Part shown: one piece after another, positions 10,616 through 18,833 of the stretch | How the letters are laid out: every line of letters starts with the position of its first letter | Numbering within the stretch: position 1 is the first letter of the stretch | Assembly: GCF_004216905.1 (NCBI RefSeq) | Contig: NZ_SGXJ01000008.1 | Span: 62,001-126,000 of the forward strand | DNA: 64,000 nucleotides | Direction of reading: 5' to 3' | Source of the DNA: Kribbella sp. VKM Ac-2569 | Lineage (GTDB): Bacteria; Actinomycetota; Actinomycetes; Propionibacteriales; Kribbellaceae | The notes under the pieces: model-generated | The model's input: the letters and a program-made list of their open reading frames with translations, nothing else | Database searches by the model: none | What the model was told of the DNA's origin: nothing | Position numbers and translations under genes: made by a program

Positions 10616-10633
10616 CCCCAAACCGGTTTGGGG
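10616..10633. repeat. Perfect 18-bp palindrome
   Basis: CCCCAAACCGGTTTGGGG is exactly self-complementary. Its AAAC-GGTTT core recurs in the dyad at 10680-10713. It could be a protein binding site or a cruciform-prone element; the role is unknown. Confidence 0.65.
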
Positions 10634-10679
10634 GCCGTTTCGTCCGGGAGTGGGGAGCCGTGCACCCCGGAAACGGCAG

Positions 10680-10713
10680 GTGATCCTCCTCAAACTGGTT
10701 TGGGGAGGATCAC
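10680..10713. repeat. 34-bp inverted repeat
   Basis: Perfect 10-bp arms GTGATCCTCC (10680-10689) and GGAGGATCAC (10704-10713) enclose CAAACTGGTTTGG, a variant of the core of the palindrome at 10616. It is the second of a related pair about 65 bp apart. Confidence 0.65.
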
Positions 10714-10926
10714 AAACCCGGACTGGGGAGCCCTGCCCCCAGGACGCGGTGGTGGAGACGTGCGCCACTGTCGGGGGTGTGGGGATAGGCGGTGGTGGCA
10801 CCAGGTGCCGACCCACCACTGCCTGTTGCACGACCCCGGATCGGGTGATCACCACCCACCCATCGGACAGGAGAGCGGGATAGCCCTTCGCCGGCCGTGG
10901 CGGAGTGGTGGTGGGCGAGCGGTGGG

Positions 10927-13233
10927 TCAGGTGTCGGATTTCCAGAAGAACTTGTTGGAGGTGTAGGTGCCTTCGGGGCCTTGGACGGTTACCCAGGTGA
11001 GTTGGCCTACGGCGCTGCAGGGGAACTGGTCGGGGACGAGGAGTTGGCCCTGGGCGTCGGTCTTGGTGCTGTAGCCGGGGTTGAAGTTGCCCCACTCGGA
11101 CGTGTACGGCTTGATGCTGTACGTCGTGTTCGGCGTCAGGTTCTCGATCCGGACCTGGACGTACGCGCACTCCGGGTGCTGGCAGTTGTCGCCGTACGTC
11201 GTACCGTCGCCCCGCGACGCCACCACCCGCTTGGTGGGTTGCTCCTTGGCGACGGTTGTCGCGCGCAGGCTGCTGTACTTGCCCACCACCTCCTGCCCGT
11301 CCGATGCCTTGGTGATCGCGCGTACGAAGAAGTTGGAGTACTTCCCGTCGGTCAGGCCGCTGATCGTCGCGGACGTGGTGGTCGACTTCACCCGGACCGG
11401 CGCCGTGCTCGACCCGATCGACACCTCGTACCGCAGGAATGTCCCGTCGCCCATCGTCGGCTGCATCCAGCTGAGTGTCAGCCTCCCGCTGATGCCGTCG
11501 TCACCGACCAGGAGTTCGCGCGGTGACTCGGCCGGGTTCCACTTCAGCTCGACCCGGTTCGACTTCACCGCGGGCCCGTTGCCGGCGCTGTTCACCGCGT
11601 AGATCGTGAAGTAGTACGCCGTTTTCGTCTTCAAGCTCGGGATCAGTGCCGACCGCGTCGACCCGCTGACCGTCGTCGATCCGCCGGTCCAGCTCAGCTT
11701 GTACGCCGTGATTGTGGCGCCATGCGCCGAAGCCGCGCCCCAGGTGACGACCGCGCCGCCGTCGATGATCCGGGCCGCCACGTTCAGTGGGGCACCGGGC
11801 CGCCCCGGCTTCGCGGCCGGTGGTTTCGGCGGTGTCGGCGGAGTGGTCTTGCGGGTCGGCGGTGGCGTCTTCGTCTTGCCGGGATCCGGCTTGTCCGGCG
11901 TGCGTTCGTTGCCCGGCCGATTCGGCGGAGTGGTCTTCCGCGGCGCCTCCGGCTTGCGAGTAGGCGTGGTCCTCGGGGGTGTGGTGCGAGGAGGCGGCAC
12001 CGTGGTCTTGGGCTTGGCCGGCGGCGTGATCGTCGGCTTCGCGGTGTTCTTGGGGTTGGGCGTGGTCGTCGGCTTGCCGCCGCCGTCTTTCCCGGTGCCG
12101 ATATCCACGGACTCGGTCTCGCCGTCGCGGTCGACCACGACGACGCGGTCGCCGATCCCGTTCTCGACGTACACCCGGGAGTCGTCGCCGCGGTACAGGC
12201 TCGCCACGGGCTTCTCACGCCCGCCGACCGGCCGGCTCGGGATCTTCGCCTCCGCGACCTTCCGGCCGTCGCGGCCGAGCGTGATCAGGTTGGAGTTCTT
12301 CCGGTCCAGCAGCGCGAGCCCGTCGCCGGAGGACGCGACCTTGTCGTAGTTCCCCTTCGGGATCGACGTGCTGATCGGCGCCTCGGGCTTGTCCGGGTGC
12401 GAGATGTCGACCAGGTGCAGCCGGTTGTGGGTCCGGTCGACGATCGCCAGTCGGCCGTCGACGTCGTTGCCCGCGACCAGCGCGTCGTCGGGTACGTCGA
12501 TGTCGCCCAGATCGGGTCCGGCGTCCATCCCGCCGGCGTTCAGCGTGTACACCTGCCGCGCGGTCAGGTCGACGAACACGGCGTTCGAGCCGACCGCGGT
12601 CAGCGCGCCCTTGTGTCCCTTGGGAGCCGTTGCGGGACAGGACATCCGGTCCGCCGTCATCGGCAACCGGCACAGGTCGCCCTCGCCGACCTGGTGCACC
12701 CACAGCGTCCCGTCCGACGTCACGACCGGATCGCTGAGCGGCCCGCCCGGGAAGGCGATCGTCTCCTTGTCGCCGAACCGCACGACCCGCCCGGACTGCT
12801 GGTACACGGCGAACGCCGCACCGGCCGCTTCAAGCCCGACCGGCTGCTCGTTCGTCGCCGGCGGCTGCACCGGGTCCAGAACCGTCAGGTCGGACTTGCC
12901 GAACTGGTCGATCCGCGACCGGGACAGCACGTACCCCTGCTTGTCGGTCTGCACGACCTGTGCACCAGGCGAAGCGGTCTTCACCTCGGTGTCCGCGTCC
13001 ACCTTGCCGGTCGCGCCGTCCAGGTGGAAGATCCGTCCGACCACGCTGTTGTAGACCCAGTGACCGGACTGCGTGAACTTCACGCCGCTGTCCGGGGAGC
13101 CGGCGCCGGTCAGCACGACCACGCTCATCAGCGCGACGCAGCCGGCCACCACCGCGGCGAGCGTGGCCTCGGAGCGGCCACGTGTGCGGAGCAGTTCGGT
13201 CAACCGCCTGGGGCGGAACGGGATCGGCCTCAC
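10927..13233 (-). CDS. Membrane-anchored protein with FN3 domains and Pro-rich stalk
   Basis: 768-aa protein. A short basic N-terminus (RPRRLTELLRTRGR) precedes one membrane helix (about residues 26-47), so the bulk is outside the cell. Residues about 50-385 contain repeated blade-like segments (VDGRLAIVDRTHNRLHLVDI, IGDRVVVVDRDGE) suggesting a beta-propeller-like fold. Residues about 391-478 are a Pro/Thr/Lys-rich stalk. Two fibronectin type III domains follow (about 481-570 and 571-665), then a C-terminal domain of about 100 residues with two Cys close together (NCQHPEC). It is downstream of, and in line with, the pseudokinase gene (52-bp gap). A cell-envelope role linked to the neighbouring secretion genes is inferred. 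Confidence 0.8.
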   Translation of the reverse strand: MRPIPFRPRRLTELLRTRGRSEATLAAVVAGCVALMSVVVLTGAGSPDSGVKFTQSGHWVYNSVVGRIFHLDGATGKVDADTEVKTASPGAQVVQTDKQGYVLSRSRIDQFGKSDLTVLDPVQPPATNEQPVGLEAAGAAFAVYQQSGRVVRFGDKETIAFPGGPLSDPVVTSDGTLWVHQVGEGDLCRLPMTADRMSCPATAPKGHKGALTAVGSNAVFVDLTARQVYTLNAGGMDAGPDLGDIDVPDDALVAGNDVDGRLAIVDRTHNRLHLVDISHPDKPEAPISTSIPKGNYDKVASSGDGLALLDRKNSNLITLGRDGRKVAEAKIPSRPVGGREKPVASLYRGDDSRVYVENGIGDRVVVVDRDGETESVDIGTGKDGGGKPTTTPNPKNTAKPTITPPAKPKTTVPPPRTTPPRTTPTRKPEAPRKTTPPNRPGNERTPDKPDPGKTKTPPPTRKTTPPTPPKPPAAKPGRPGAPLNVAARIIDGGAVVTWGAASAHGATITAYKLSWTGGSTTVSGSTRSALIPSLKTKTAYYFTIYAVNSAGNGPAVKSNRVELKWNPAESPRELLVGDDGISGRLTLSWMQPTMGDGTFLRYEVSIGSSTAPVRVKSTTTSATISGLTDGKYSNFFVRAITKASDGQEVVGKYSSLRATTVAKEQPTKRVVASRGDGTTYGDNCQHPECAYVQVRIENLTPNTTYSIKPYTSEWGNFNPGYSTKTDAQGQLLVPDQFPCSAVGQLTWVTVQGPEGTYTSNKFFWKSDT

Positions 13234-13285
13234 TCGGTCAGACTAGGCGATCAAGGTCCAGAACCGGTCCACAGTCCGTCCAGCG

Positions 13286-14647
13286 TCAGCCACTGCAGGT
13301 AGCACCGCGGATGGACCTCGGCGCGCTCTCGAACTTGTCCACGCCGTCGGTGCCCTGCACCAGGAAGCAGTACTTCAGACCGCTGCTGACCTGCACGGTC
13401 AGCGAGGTCATCGTGCCCCGGAGCGTCGTCTGGGGCTGCTTGGCGCCCTGCTCCGCGACGATCACGGCGTACGTCAGCTTCCGCGGGTACGACCAGGTCA
13501 GGACAACCGAGGTGCCCTTGTCCACAGGCGGATTCAGCTTGATCGTGGCCTGTTTCGGAGGAGTCGTAGTCGGAGTCGGCGTACTGACAGCCGGCGGTGG
13601 CGCGGCCACCTGACCCGCCGGGTCGTCGCCGCCCGGCCGGAACACCACCGGTACGACGGCCACCAGCGCGACTGCCGCGCCCGCACCTAGCAACAGCGGT
13701 TTCCGAGATTTTCCGGGTACAGGTTTGGCCGGCTTCTGCTTCGCGGGTGCCTTCTTCTTCTTCGGCGCCTCGACGACGGCCAGCGGAACGCTCCGGCCCG
13801 CGGCCAGTTCGTCGCGGAAGTCGTCGAAGTCCAGCTCGTCCTCCGGAACCGCCCCCGCACCGGCCAGCAACGCCTCGAACTCGGCGACCACGGCCGCAGC
13901 CTCCGGGCGGGCGTCCGGCTCCTTCGCCATCATTCGCTGCAGCAGCGCCGACAACGCCGGCGGCACATCCCGGCCGGTCACCTCCGCGGGCGGTTCCCGC
14001 AAGACCCGCAGTACGACGCCGTCCGGCGGCTCACCCGTCCGCGCCGGGAACGGCGGCCGCCCGGTCAGGGCCAGATACAGTACGGCGCCCAGCCCGTAGA
14101 CGTCGGCCGCCTCGGACAGCTCGCCTTCCCGCAGTACCTCGGGAGCCGTGTACGCCGCGTCGCCCATCAGGTCGCGCGGGAACCGCAGCCGCAGCGCGAG
14201 CCCGAAGTCCGACAATGCGGGCTGCCCGCTGGACCGCTCGAGCACGTTGGCCGGCGTTACCCCGCCGTGCACGAGCCCGGCGTCGTGCGCCTCGGCCAGG
14301 ACCGAGCTGAGGATCTGCCCGAGGACGATGACATCCCCGATCGGCAGCGGTCCGCTCGCGACCAGATCCGGCAACGACTGCGGGCAGAACTCCATCCGCA
14401 GCGCGGTCCGCCCGTCGGGCAGGTCGTCCAGCGACTCCACCCGGACGATCGACGGTGCCGACCGCAACCCAGCCAGCTTCGCCTGCTCGACCTCGATGCC
14501 GTTGTAGGTCCGCCGATCGAGCGGCTGCGGATAGACCTTCAACGCGACCGTCCGCCCGCCGGGAGGCGCCAGCAGGTACACCGTGGCCACCGGCCCGGTG
14601 GCCCGCGGCACCAGCGCATCGGGGGAGATCTCAGCCATCAGGGTCAT
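13286..14647 (-). CDS. Ser/Thr kinase-like membrane protein, probable pseudokinase, FN3-like outer domain
   Basis: 453-aa protein. The kinase-like domain (residues about 5-265) keeps the ATP lysine K37 (VALKVY) and the DFG aspartate D147 (SDFGLAL), but the catalytic loop reads HGGVTPANVL. HRD is therefore H127-G128-G129, so the catalytic Asp is missing, and the following Lys is Thr131. Acidic and Lys-rich linkers lead to one membrane helix (about 317-336), a Pro/Thr stalk and an FN3-like domain (about 365-453) outside. The start is taken as ATG 14647; ATG 14638 is also possible. It lies just after the gene ending at 14652 and 52 bp before the FN3 protein gene, in one minus-strand operon. Confidence 0.82.
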   Translation of the reverse strand: MTLMAEISPDALVPRATGPVATVYLLAPPGGRTVALKVYPQPLDRRTYNGIEVEQAKLAGLRSAPSIVRVESLDDLPDGRTALRMEFCPQSLPDLVASGPLPIGDVIVLGQILSSVLAEAHDAGLVHGGVTPANVLERSSGQPALSDFGLALRLRFPRDLMGDAAYTAPEVLREGELSEAADVYGLGAVLYLALTGRPPFPARTGEPPDGVVLRVLREPPAEVTGRDVPPALSALLQRMMAKEPDARPEAAAVVAEFEALLAGAGAVPEDELDFDDFRDELAAGRSVPLAVVEAPKKKKAPAKQKPAKPVPGKSRKPLLLGAGAAVALVAVVPVVFRPGGDDPAGQVAAPPPAVSTPTPTTTPPKQATIKLNPPVDKGTSVVLTWSYPRKLTYAVIVAEQGAKQPQTTLRGTMTSLTVQVSSGLKYCFLVQGTDGVDKFESAPRSIRGATCSG

Positions 14648-14651
14648 CTTG

Positions 14652-15224
14652 TCATCCCGCAACGTCCAGGTACGCGCATCCGCGTGCCACCAGGAACCGC
14701 AGGTCGCCGAGGATTTCGGCCAGGGCAGCGTCCGGATCGGGCCGGCCGGACGGCTCCGAGGTCACCGTCGCGCGGACCTCGCAGCTGTGCCACAACGTCG
14801 GGGCCACCGAACCCCATTGCCACAACTCGTAGCAGTCCGGGTCGAGGATCGCGGCGGTCCCGAGCCCGGGAATCCCCACCGCATGCCCTTCCAGCCGGTC
14901 CGGAGCGTTGCCGAGGCCAACGAACATGATGTCCAGCCGGTGCCGCTGCGCGAACTGCCGTCCTTCCTCGACAACGGCAATCAGTCCCGCGTCGGCGAGC
15001 CGCTCGACGTACGCCGCCGGCTCGGCGACTCCGGCCCGCTGAGCGTGTACGACGACATCGTCGACAGTCCAAGCGCCCTTGCCAATCTCCGGCACCGCGT
15101 GGGCAAGCACCCAGACCGCGAACGCGTCCGCATCGAGCCGATGCTGACTCCACCCGACCCGGACGACCTGCTCCTGCTCGCGAACGCCGTTGTAATGCCC
15201 GATCGGGAAAACCAGCGCAGTCAT
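14652..15224 (-). CDS. Unknown protein, paralogue of the gene just upstream
   Basis: 190-aa soluble protein I cannot assign to a family. The start is ATG 15224, with GGAGG 5 nt upstream, overlapping the previous stop by ATGA. It shares with its upstream neighbour the N-terminal PIGHYNGV (PVGHDLGV), DAFAVWVLAH (HEFAVWLLAH), a helical middle region, and YELWQWGSVAPTLWHSCE (YDVLMWAQLAPELWSGCH). The C-termini also align (LRFLVARGCAYLD against IHGLLCVRAAYFD). The pair is therefore a tandem duplication that has diverged widely. It is in the operon with the pseudokinase and the FN3 protein. Function unknown. Confidence 0.8.
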   Translation of the reverse strand: MTALVFPIGHYNGVREQEQVVRVGWSQHRLDADAFAVWVLAHAVPEIGKGAWTVDDVVVHAQRAGVAEPAAYVERLADAGLIAVVEEGRQFAQRHRLDIMFVGLGNAPDRLEGHAVGIPGLGTAAILDPDCYELWQWGSVAPTLWHSCEVRATVTSEPSGRPDPDAALAEILGDLRFLVARGCAYLDVAG

Positions 15225-15835
15225 CGGAGCCTCCGGCGATCGAAGTACGCCGCGCGCACGCACAGCAGACCGTGGATCTGCCCGAGCACACCGGACAGCA
15301 CCGTCCGCGGATCCGTCTCCGGCGCCCCTGCCTGCTCAGCAACCTTGGTCGCATCATGGCAACCGCTCCACAGCTCCGGCGCGAGCTGCGCCCACATCAG
15401 TACGTCGTACACGGCGACCGAGACCTGCGCGACCGGCTGATTCAGGAGCCCGACGGTCTGCATCCACGGCTGGACCGGATCCGGCCCGAGTCCCTGCAGC
15501 AGCGGGAAGAGCTGATGCTGACAGGCGAACTCGACCGCGCCGTCCGCAGCCGGATCGACCGCCGCCAGCAAGCCGTCGCGGAGGAACCGTTCGGCGACCT
15601 CGGCCACCTGGCCTGCCTCCAGCCCGACGTTGACGGCGCGCTCCGTCAGCGACGACCGCGTCGGCCGGTCCTGGTCGTCGATCCCGTGCGCCAGCAGCCA
15701 GACCGCGAACTCGTGGTCCTGCAACTCGGCGACCTCGACGCCCACCCGGACCTGCTGCCGTCGCTCGTCCGCCCCCGAATACACCACTCCCAGGTCGTGC
15801 CCTACCGGGATCAGCAGCTCTCGATCAGTCGTCAC
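15221..15835 (-). CDS. Unknown protein, first of a tandem paralogous pair
   Basis: 204-aa soluble protein of unknown function, first gene of a four-gene minus-strand operon (this gene, its paralogue, pseudokinase, FN3 protein). The start is GTG 15835 (VTTDRELLIPVGHD), chosen because the alignment with the paralogue begins there and the preceding codons look non-coding. It overlaps the next gene by ATGA at 15221-15224. The fold looks mixed alpha/beta with one Trp-rich motif (YDVLMWAQLAPELWSGCH). It is divergent from eccD across 97 bp, which must hold both promoters. Confidence 0.75.
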   Translation of the reverse strand: MTTDRELLIPVGHDLGVVYSGADERRQQVRVGVEVAELQDHEFAVWLLAHGIDDQDRPTRSSLTERAVNVGLEAGQVAEVAERFLRDGLLAAVDPAADGAVEFACQHQLFPLLQGLGPDPVQPWMQTVGLLNQPVAQVSVAVYDVLMWAQLAPELWSGCHDATKVAEQAGAPETDPRTVLSGVLGQIHGLLCVRAAYFDRRRLR

Positions 15836-15932
15836 GAACAGCACGCTAAGGCGACCCGACGTATGCCGGTCCTGGACGGCAGGAAGCTGTCGCGCCCGCT
15901 CCCGATCGCCCGATCGCCAAGACAGTTGGGAC

Positions 15933-17315
15933 ATGAACATCACAGGTTTGGTCCGGGTGACAGTCGTGGCTCCGCAACGGCGCCTCGACCTGGCCTTACC
16001 CGAACAAGCAGCAATAGCCGAAGTCCTTCCCGGTCTCCTGACCAAGTCCGGTGAGCACCTCGCCGACCAGGGCGCACCGGGCGGCGGTTGGGTCCTGCGG
16101 CGCAGTGACGGCATGGAGCTGAACCTCGGCCGGACTCTCGGCTCGCACCGGATCCGCGACGGCGAGATCCTGCACCTGGTGTCGCGCGGTCTCGACTGGC
16201 CGGAACTGGAGTACGACGACTTGGTCGACGCGGTCGCCTCCGGCGCGGGCAAACTCGGCGTACCGTGGACTGCCCGTCACACCCGGATCGCCGGCCTGAC
16301 CGGTGCCGCGCTCGCCCTGCTGGTGGTGATGGCCGTCGTCCTCCGCCGCGGTGCGCCTTGGGCCGACGCCGCGAGCTGGCTGCTGCTCACCTCGGCGTTA
16401 CTGGTCGCCGCAGGGGTCGCGCTGGCCCGCGTGGTCGGAGACTCCGGCGCGGGCGCACTGCTCGGCGGTCTCGGGCTGCCGTTCGCGGCGATCGGAGGCG
16501 GCCTGCTGTTCGCCGGTACGTCGACCTGGCCGGCGATCGGTGCACCCCAGATTCTGTCCGCCGGTACGGCGTTGATGCTCGCCGGAGTCGCCTGCTATCT
16601 GGGGATCGTGGACAGCGGCTCGTTGTTCGCGGCGGCCACGAGCACCGGCCTGCTCGGCCTCATCGCCGGCTGGATCGGTACGGCGGAGTCGCTCGACGGC
16701 CCCGACGTCGCCGCGATCCTCGGCGCTGCGACGTTCGCGTTCTCGCCGCTCCTCGGTCCGCTCGCGCTCCGGCTCGGTCGACTCCCGATGCCGATCCTGC
16801 CGCGCACGACCGCCGATCTGGTCCGCGACGATCCACAGCCACCGCGGCGGCACGTGTACGGCGCGGTGGTCCGCGCCGACGGGTTGCTCACCGGCATGCT
16901 CACCGGCGTCGCGATCGCGGTCTCGGTGTGCCTGGTGCTGCTGACCACGGACCGCAGTACGCCGGCCACCGTGCTCACCGGACTGCTCACCCTCGGCTGC
17001 TTGCTGCGGGCAAGGATCTACCCGGTGGTGAAGCACCGCCTGATGTTGCTCATCACCGCATTGACCGGAATCGCCTGTCTGGTACTCGGTCCGCTGAGCG
17101 CATCGGCCGCCGACCCGGTCTCGCTGATCGTGCCGCTGATGGTCATGCTGGCCGCGATCACGATCTTCTGCGGCCTCCGGTACAGCACCAAGCTCCCGAG
17201 CCCGTACCTGAGCAGGTACGCCGAGATCCTCGAAGTACTGGTCACGCTGGCGCTGATCCCACTCGCCTGCTCGGTGCTCGGCCTGTACGCCGTGGTCCGG
17301 GGCTGGGGAGGCTGA
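15933..17315 (+). CDS. eccD: Type VII secretion integral membrane protein EccD
   Basis: 460-aa protein with a ubiquitin-like (YukD-type) N-terminal domain (residues 1-95; VTVVAPQRRLDLALPEQAAI at its start), followed by about eleven membrane helices from residue 110 to the C-terminus. This is the EccD plan, the multi-spanning channel scaffold of the ESX inner-membrane complex. The start is ATG 15933; the long upstream open frame looks non-coding. One base separates its stop from the eccB start, so the two are co-translated. It is divergent from the paralogue-pair operon. Confidence 0.92.
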   Translation: MNITGLVRVTVVAPQRRLDLALPEQAAIAEVLPGLLTKSGEHLADQGAPGGGWVLRRSDGMELNLGRTLGSHRIRDGEILHLVSRGLDWPELEYDDLVDAVASGAGKLGVPWTARHTRIAGLTGAALALLVVMAVVLRRGAPWADAASWLLLTSALLVAAGVALARVVGDSGAGALLGGLGLPFAAIGGGLLFAGTSTWPAIGAPQILSAGTALMLAGVACYLGIVDSGSLFAAATSTGLLGLIAGWIGTAESLDGPDVAAILGAATFAFSPLLGPLALRLGRLPMPILPRTTADLVRDDPQPPRRHVYGAVVRADGLLTGMLTGVAIAVSVCLVLLTTDRSTPATVLTGLLTLGCLLRARIYPVVKHRLMLLITALTGIACLVLGPLSASAADPVSLIVPLMVMLAAITIFCGLRYSTKLPSPYLSRYAEILEVLVTLALIPLACSVLGLYAVVRGWGG

Positions 17316-17316
17316 C

Positions 17317-18738
17317 ATGGCGACCAGGAAGGACCAGCTGCAGTCGCACCAGTTCTCGGTGCAGCGGATGGTGTCCGCGCTCGTCACCCGGGAGACCGAC
17401 CCCGAGCAGCCGCCGTTCAAGCGGGCCACCTCCGCGGCGTTCGGCGGGGTCGCGATCATGATCCTCGCGCTGGCCGTCGTGTGGGTGTACGGGATGGTGG
17501 TGCCGGGCGGCAACAAGGCCTGGATCAAAGGCGACAGCGTGATCGTCGAGAAGGAGACCGGCACCCGCTTCGTCTATCTCAACGGCCACCTGCACCCGGT
17601 CGCTAACTACGTGTCCGCGTTGCTTGCCATCGGCAAACGTGGGCAGACGCTGCGGGTTTCGCAGCGGTCGCTCGCCGGTGTCCCGCGCGGTCCACGGATC
17701 GGGATCCAGGACGCGCCGGACGCCCTGCCGCCGGCGTCCAAGCTACTCGGTGGCGGGTGGACGCTGTGCTCCCAACCGTCCCGCGACCAGGCCGGAACCC
17801 GGACCAGTGAGTCGGTGCTCATGATCGGACAGCGGCCGGGCGCCGGTACGGCGATGACCGAGGACGCGATGCTCGTCCGGGTGATTGAGACCGGTGCCGA
17901 GTACCTCCTCAGCGACGGCTACCGGCATCGGATCGCCAAGAGTGACATCGCCACAGTCGCGGTCGCGTTGCATTCGCAGCCGGTCACCCAGGTGGGCGCT
18001 GCGTTCGTGGCGGCGCTCCCCGACGGTCAGCCGATCGCCCCGCTGCGACCGGCAGGAATCGGTACGCCGACAACCGTCGTACCCGGCCGGCCGAAGACGC
18101 TGGTGGGCCAGCTCTTCGTCGTACAGACGTCTGCGGGCAGGCAGTACTACCTGGCGACGCAGAAGGCGTTGCTGCCGATCAGTGACGTGCAGTACGACAT
18201 CCAGCGTGCGTACGCTCCGCTCAAGGCGGCGTACGGCGGCAAGTCGCCGACGGCGATCGAGCTCAACCTGATGTCGGTCAGTGAGGCCCAACTGCCGGCG
18301 GTCAGCACCGTGGAAGGTGCGGTGCCGCGCGTCTGGCCGCGCTTCGTCGGCCCGCGGGACGGCATCGGCACCGTCTGCGCCGCGTTCACCCCGGGCCAGT
18401 CGCTCCCTGCGATCTTGATCGACCCGGCGATGCCGCTGCCGGATGCGATGACCGCGACCACGAAGCGCACCCCGCGCGACACCGTCCTCGCCGACCGGAT
18501 CCTGATCGCCCCTGGTACGGCGGCGGTCGTCGAGGCGCGCCCGTCGGATCATGCCCCGGCCGGCACGATCTCGGTGGTCACCGACATGGGACGCTCCTAC
18601 CCGCTGTCCGACCCCAAGCTGATCCAGACCCTGGGCTACGGCGGAGTTCAGCCGGTCCCGATCCCGGCCGCTCTGATAGCCCGGATCCCCCAAGGCCCCG
18701 GCCTCAACCCCACCGCCGCCGTGCAGCCCGTGCCCTAG
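17317..18738 (+). CDS. eccB: Type VII secretion protein EccB
   Basis: 473-aa protein. The typical EccB start (ATRKDQLQSHQFSVQRMVSA, then LVTRETDP) is followed by one membrane helix (about residues 41-63) and a large outer domain with the repeated beta segments of the family (VPGGNKAWIKGDSVIVEKET, GTRFVYLNGHLHPVANYVSA). EccB forms the outer part of the ESX core complex and may bind or hydrolyse ATP in other systems. It forms an operon with eccD. A strong hairpin follows 30 bp after the stop. Confidence 0.94.
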   Translation: MATRKDQLQSHQFSVQRMVSALVTRETDPEQPPFKRATSAAFGGVAIMILALAVVWVYGMVVPGGNKAWIKGDSVIVEKETGTRFVYLNGHLHPVANYVSALLAIGKRGQTLRVSQRSLAGVPRGPRIGIQDAPDALPPASKLLGGGWTLCSQPSRDQAGTRTSESVLMIGQRPGAGTAMTEDAMLVRVIETGAEYLLSDGYRHRIAKSDIATVAVALHSQPVTQVGAAFVAALPDGQPIAPLRPAGIGTPTTVVPGRPKTLVGQLFVVQTSAGRQYYLATQKALLPISDVQYDIQRAYAPLKAAYGGKSPTAIELNLMSVSEAQLPAVSTVEGAVPRVWPRFVGPRDGIGTVCAAFTPGQSLPAILIDPAMPLPDAMTATTKRTPRDTVLADRILIAPGTAAVVEARPSDHAPAGTISVVTDMGRSYPLSDPKLIQTLGYGGVQPVPIPAALIARIPQGPGLNPTAAVQPVP

Positions 18739-18767
18739 TACTGCAGCCGCAGTCCAGCTCTGTCGTC

Positions 18768-18821
18768 TTTGAGCTCCCATCAACCATTTTCGAGTCGCCG
18801 AGATGGTTGATGGGTGCTCAA
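18768..18821. terminator. Hairpin between convergent eccB and PPE-like gene
   Basis: The left arm TTTGAGCTCCCATCAACCAT (18768-18787) pairs with ATGGTTGATGGGTGCTCAA (18803-18821). This gives a 12-bp perfect inner stem with one mismatch and further pairs outside. It sits between two convergent stops (18738 and 18834), so it is a likely bidirectional terminator. Confidence 0.75.
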
Positions 18822-18833
18822 GGATGACCGTGA

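Larger units (their letters stand above)
10309..10926. other. 618-bp gap between convergent genes, palindrome-rich
   Basis: This is the only stretch over 300 bp without a gene. Translations in all frames are Arg/Pro/Thr-rich and look non-coding. It contains three strong dyads, listed separately. It also holds related words such as TGGGGAGCCGTGC at about 10651 and TGGGGAGCCCTGC at about 10724, which suggest an internal duplication. Lying between two convergent genes, it should contain their terminators. I see no gene, tRNA or promoter that I can support. Confidence 0.6.

Noticed and set aside
10393..10966. Short open frames in the 618-bp gap
   Set aside because: Products are Thr/Arg/Pro-rich, lack ribosome sites and overlap palindromes.
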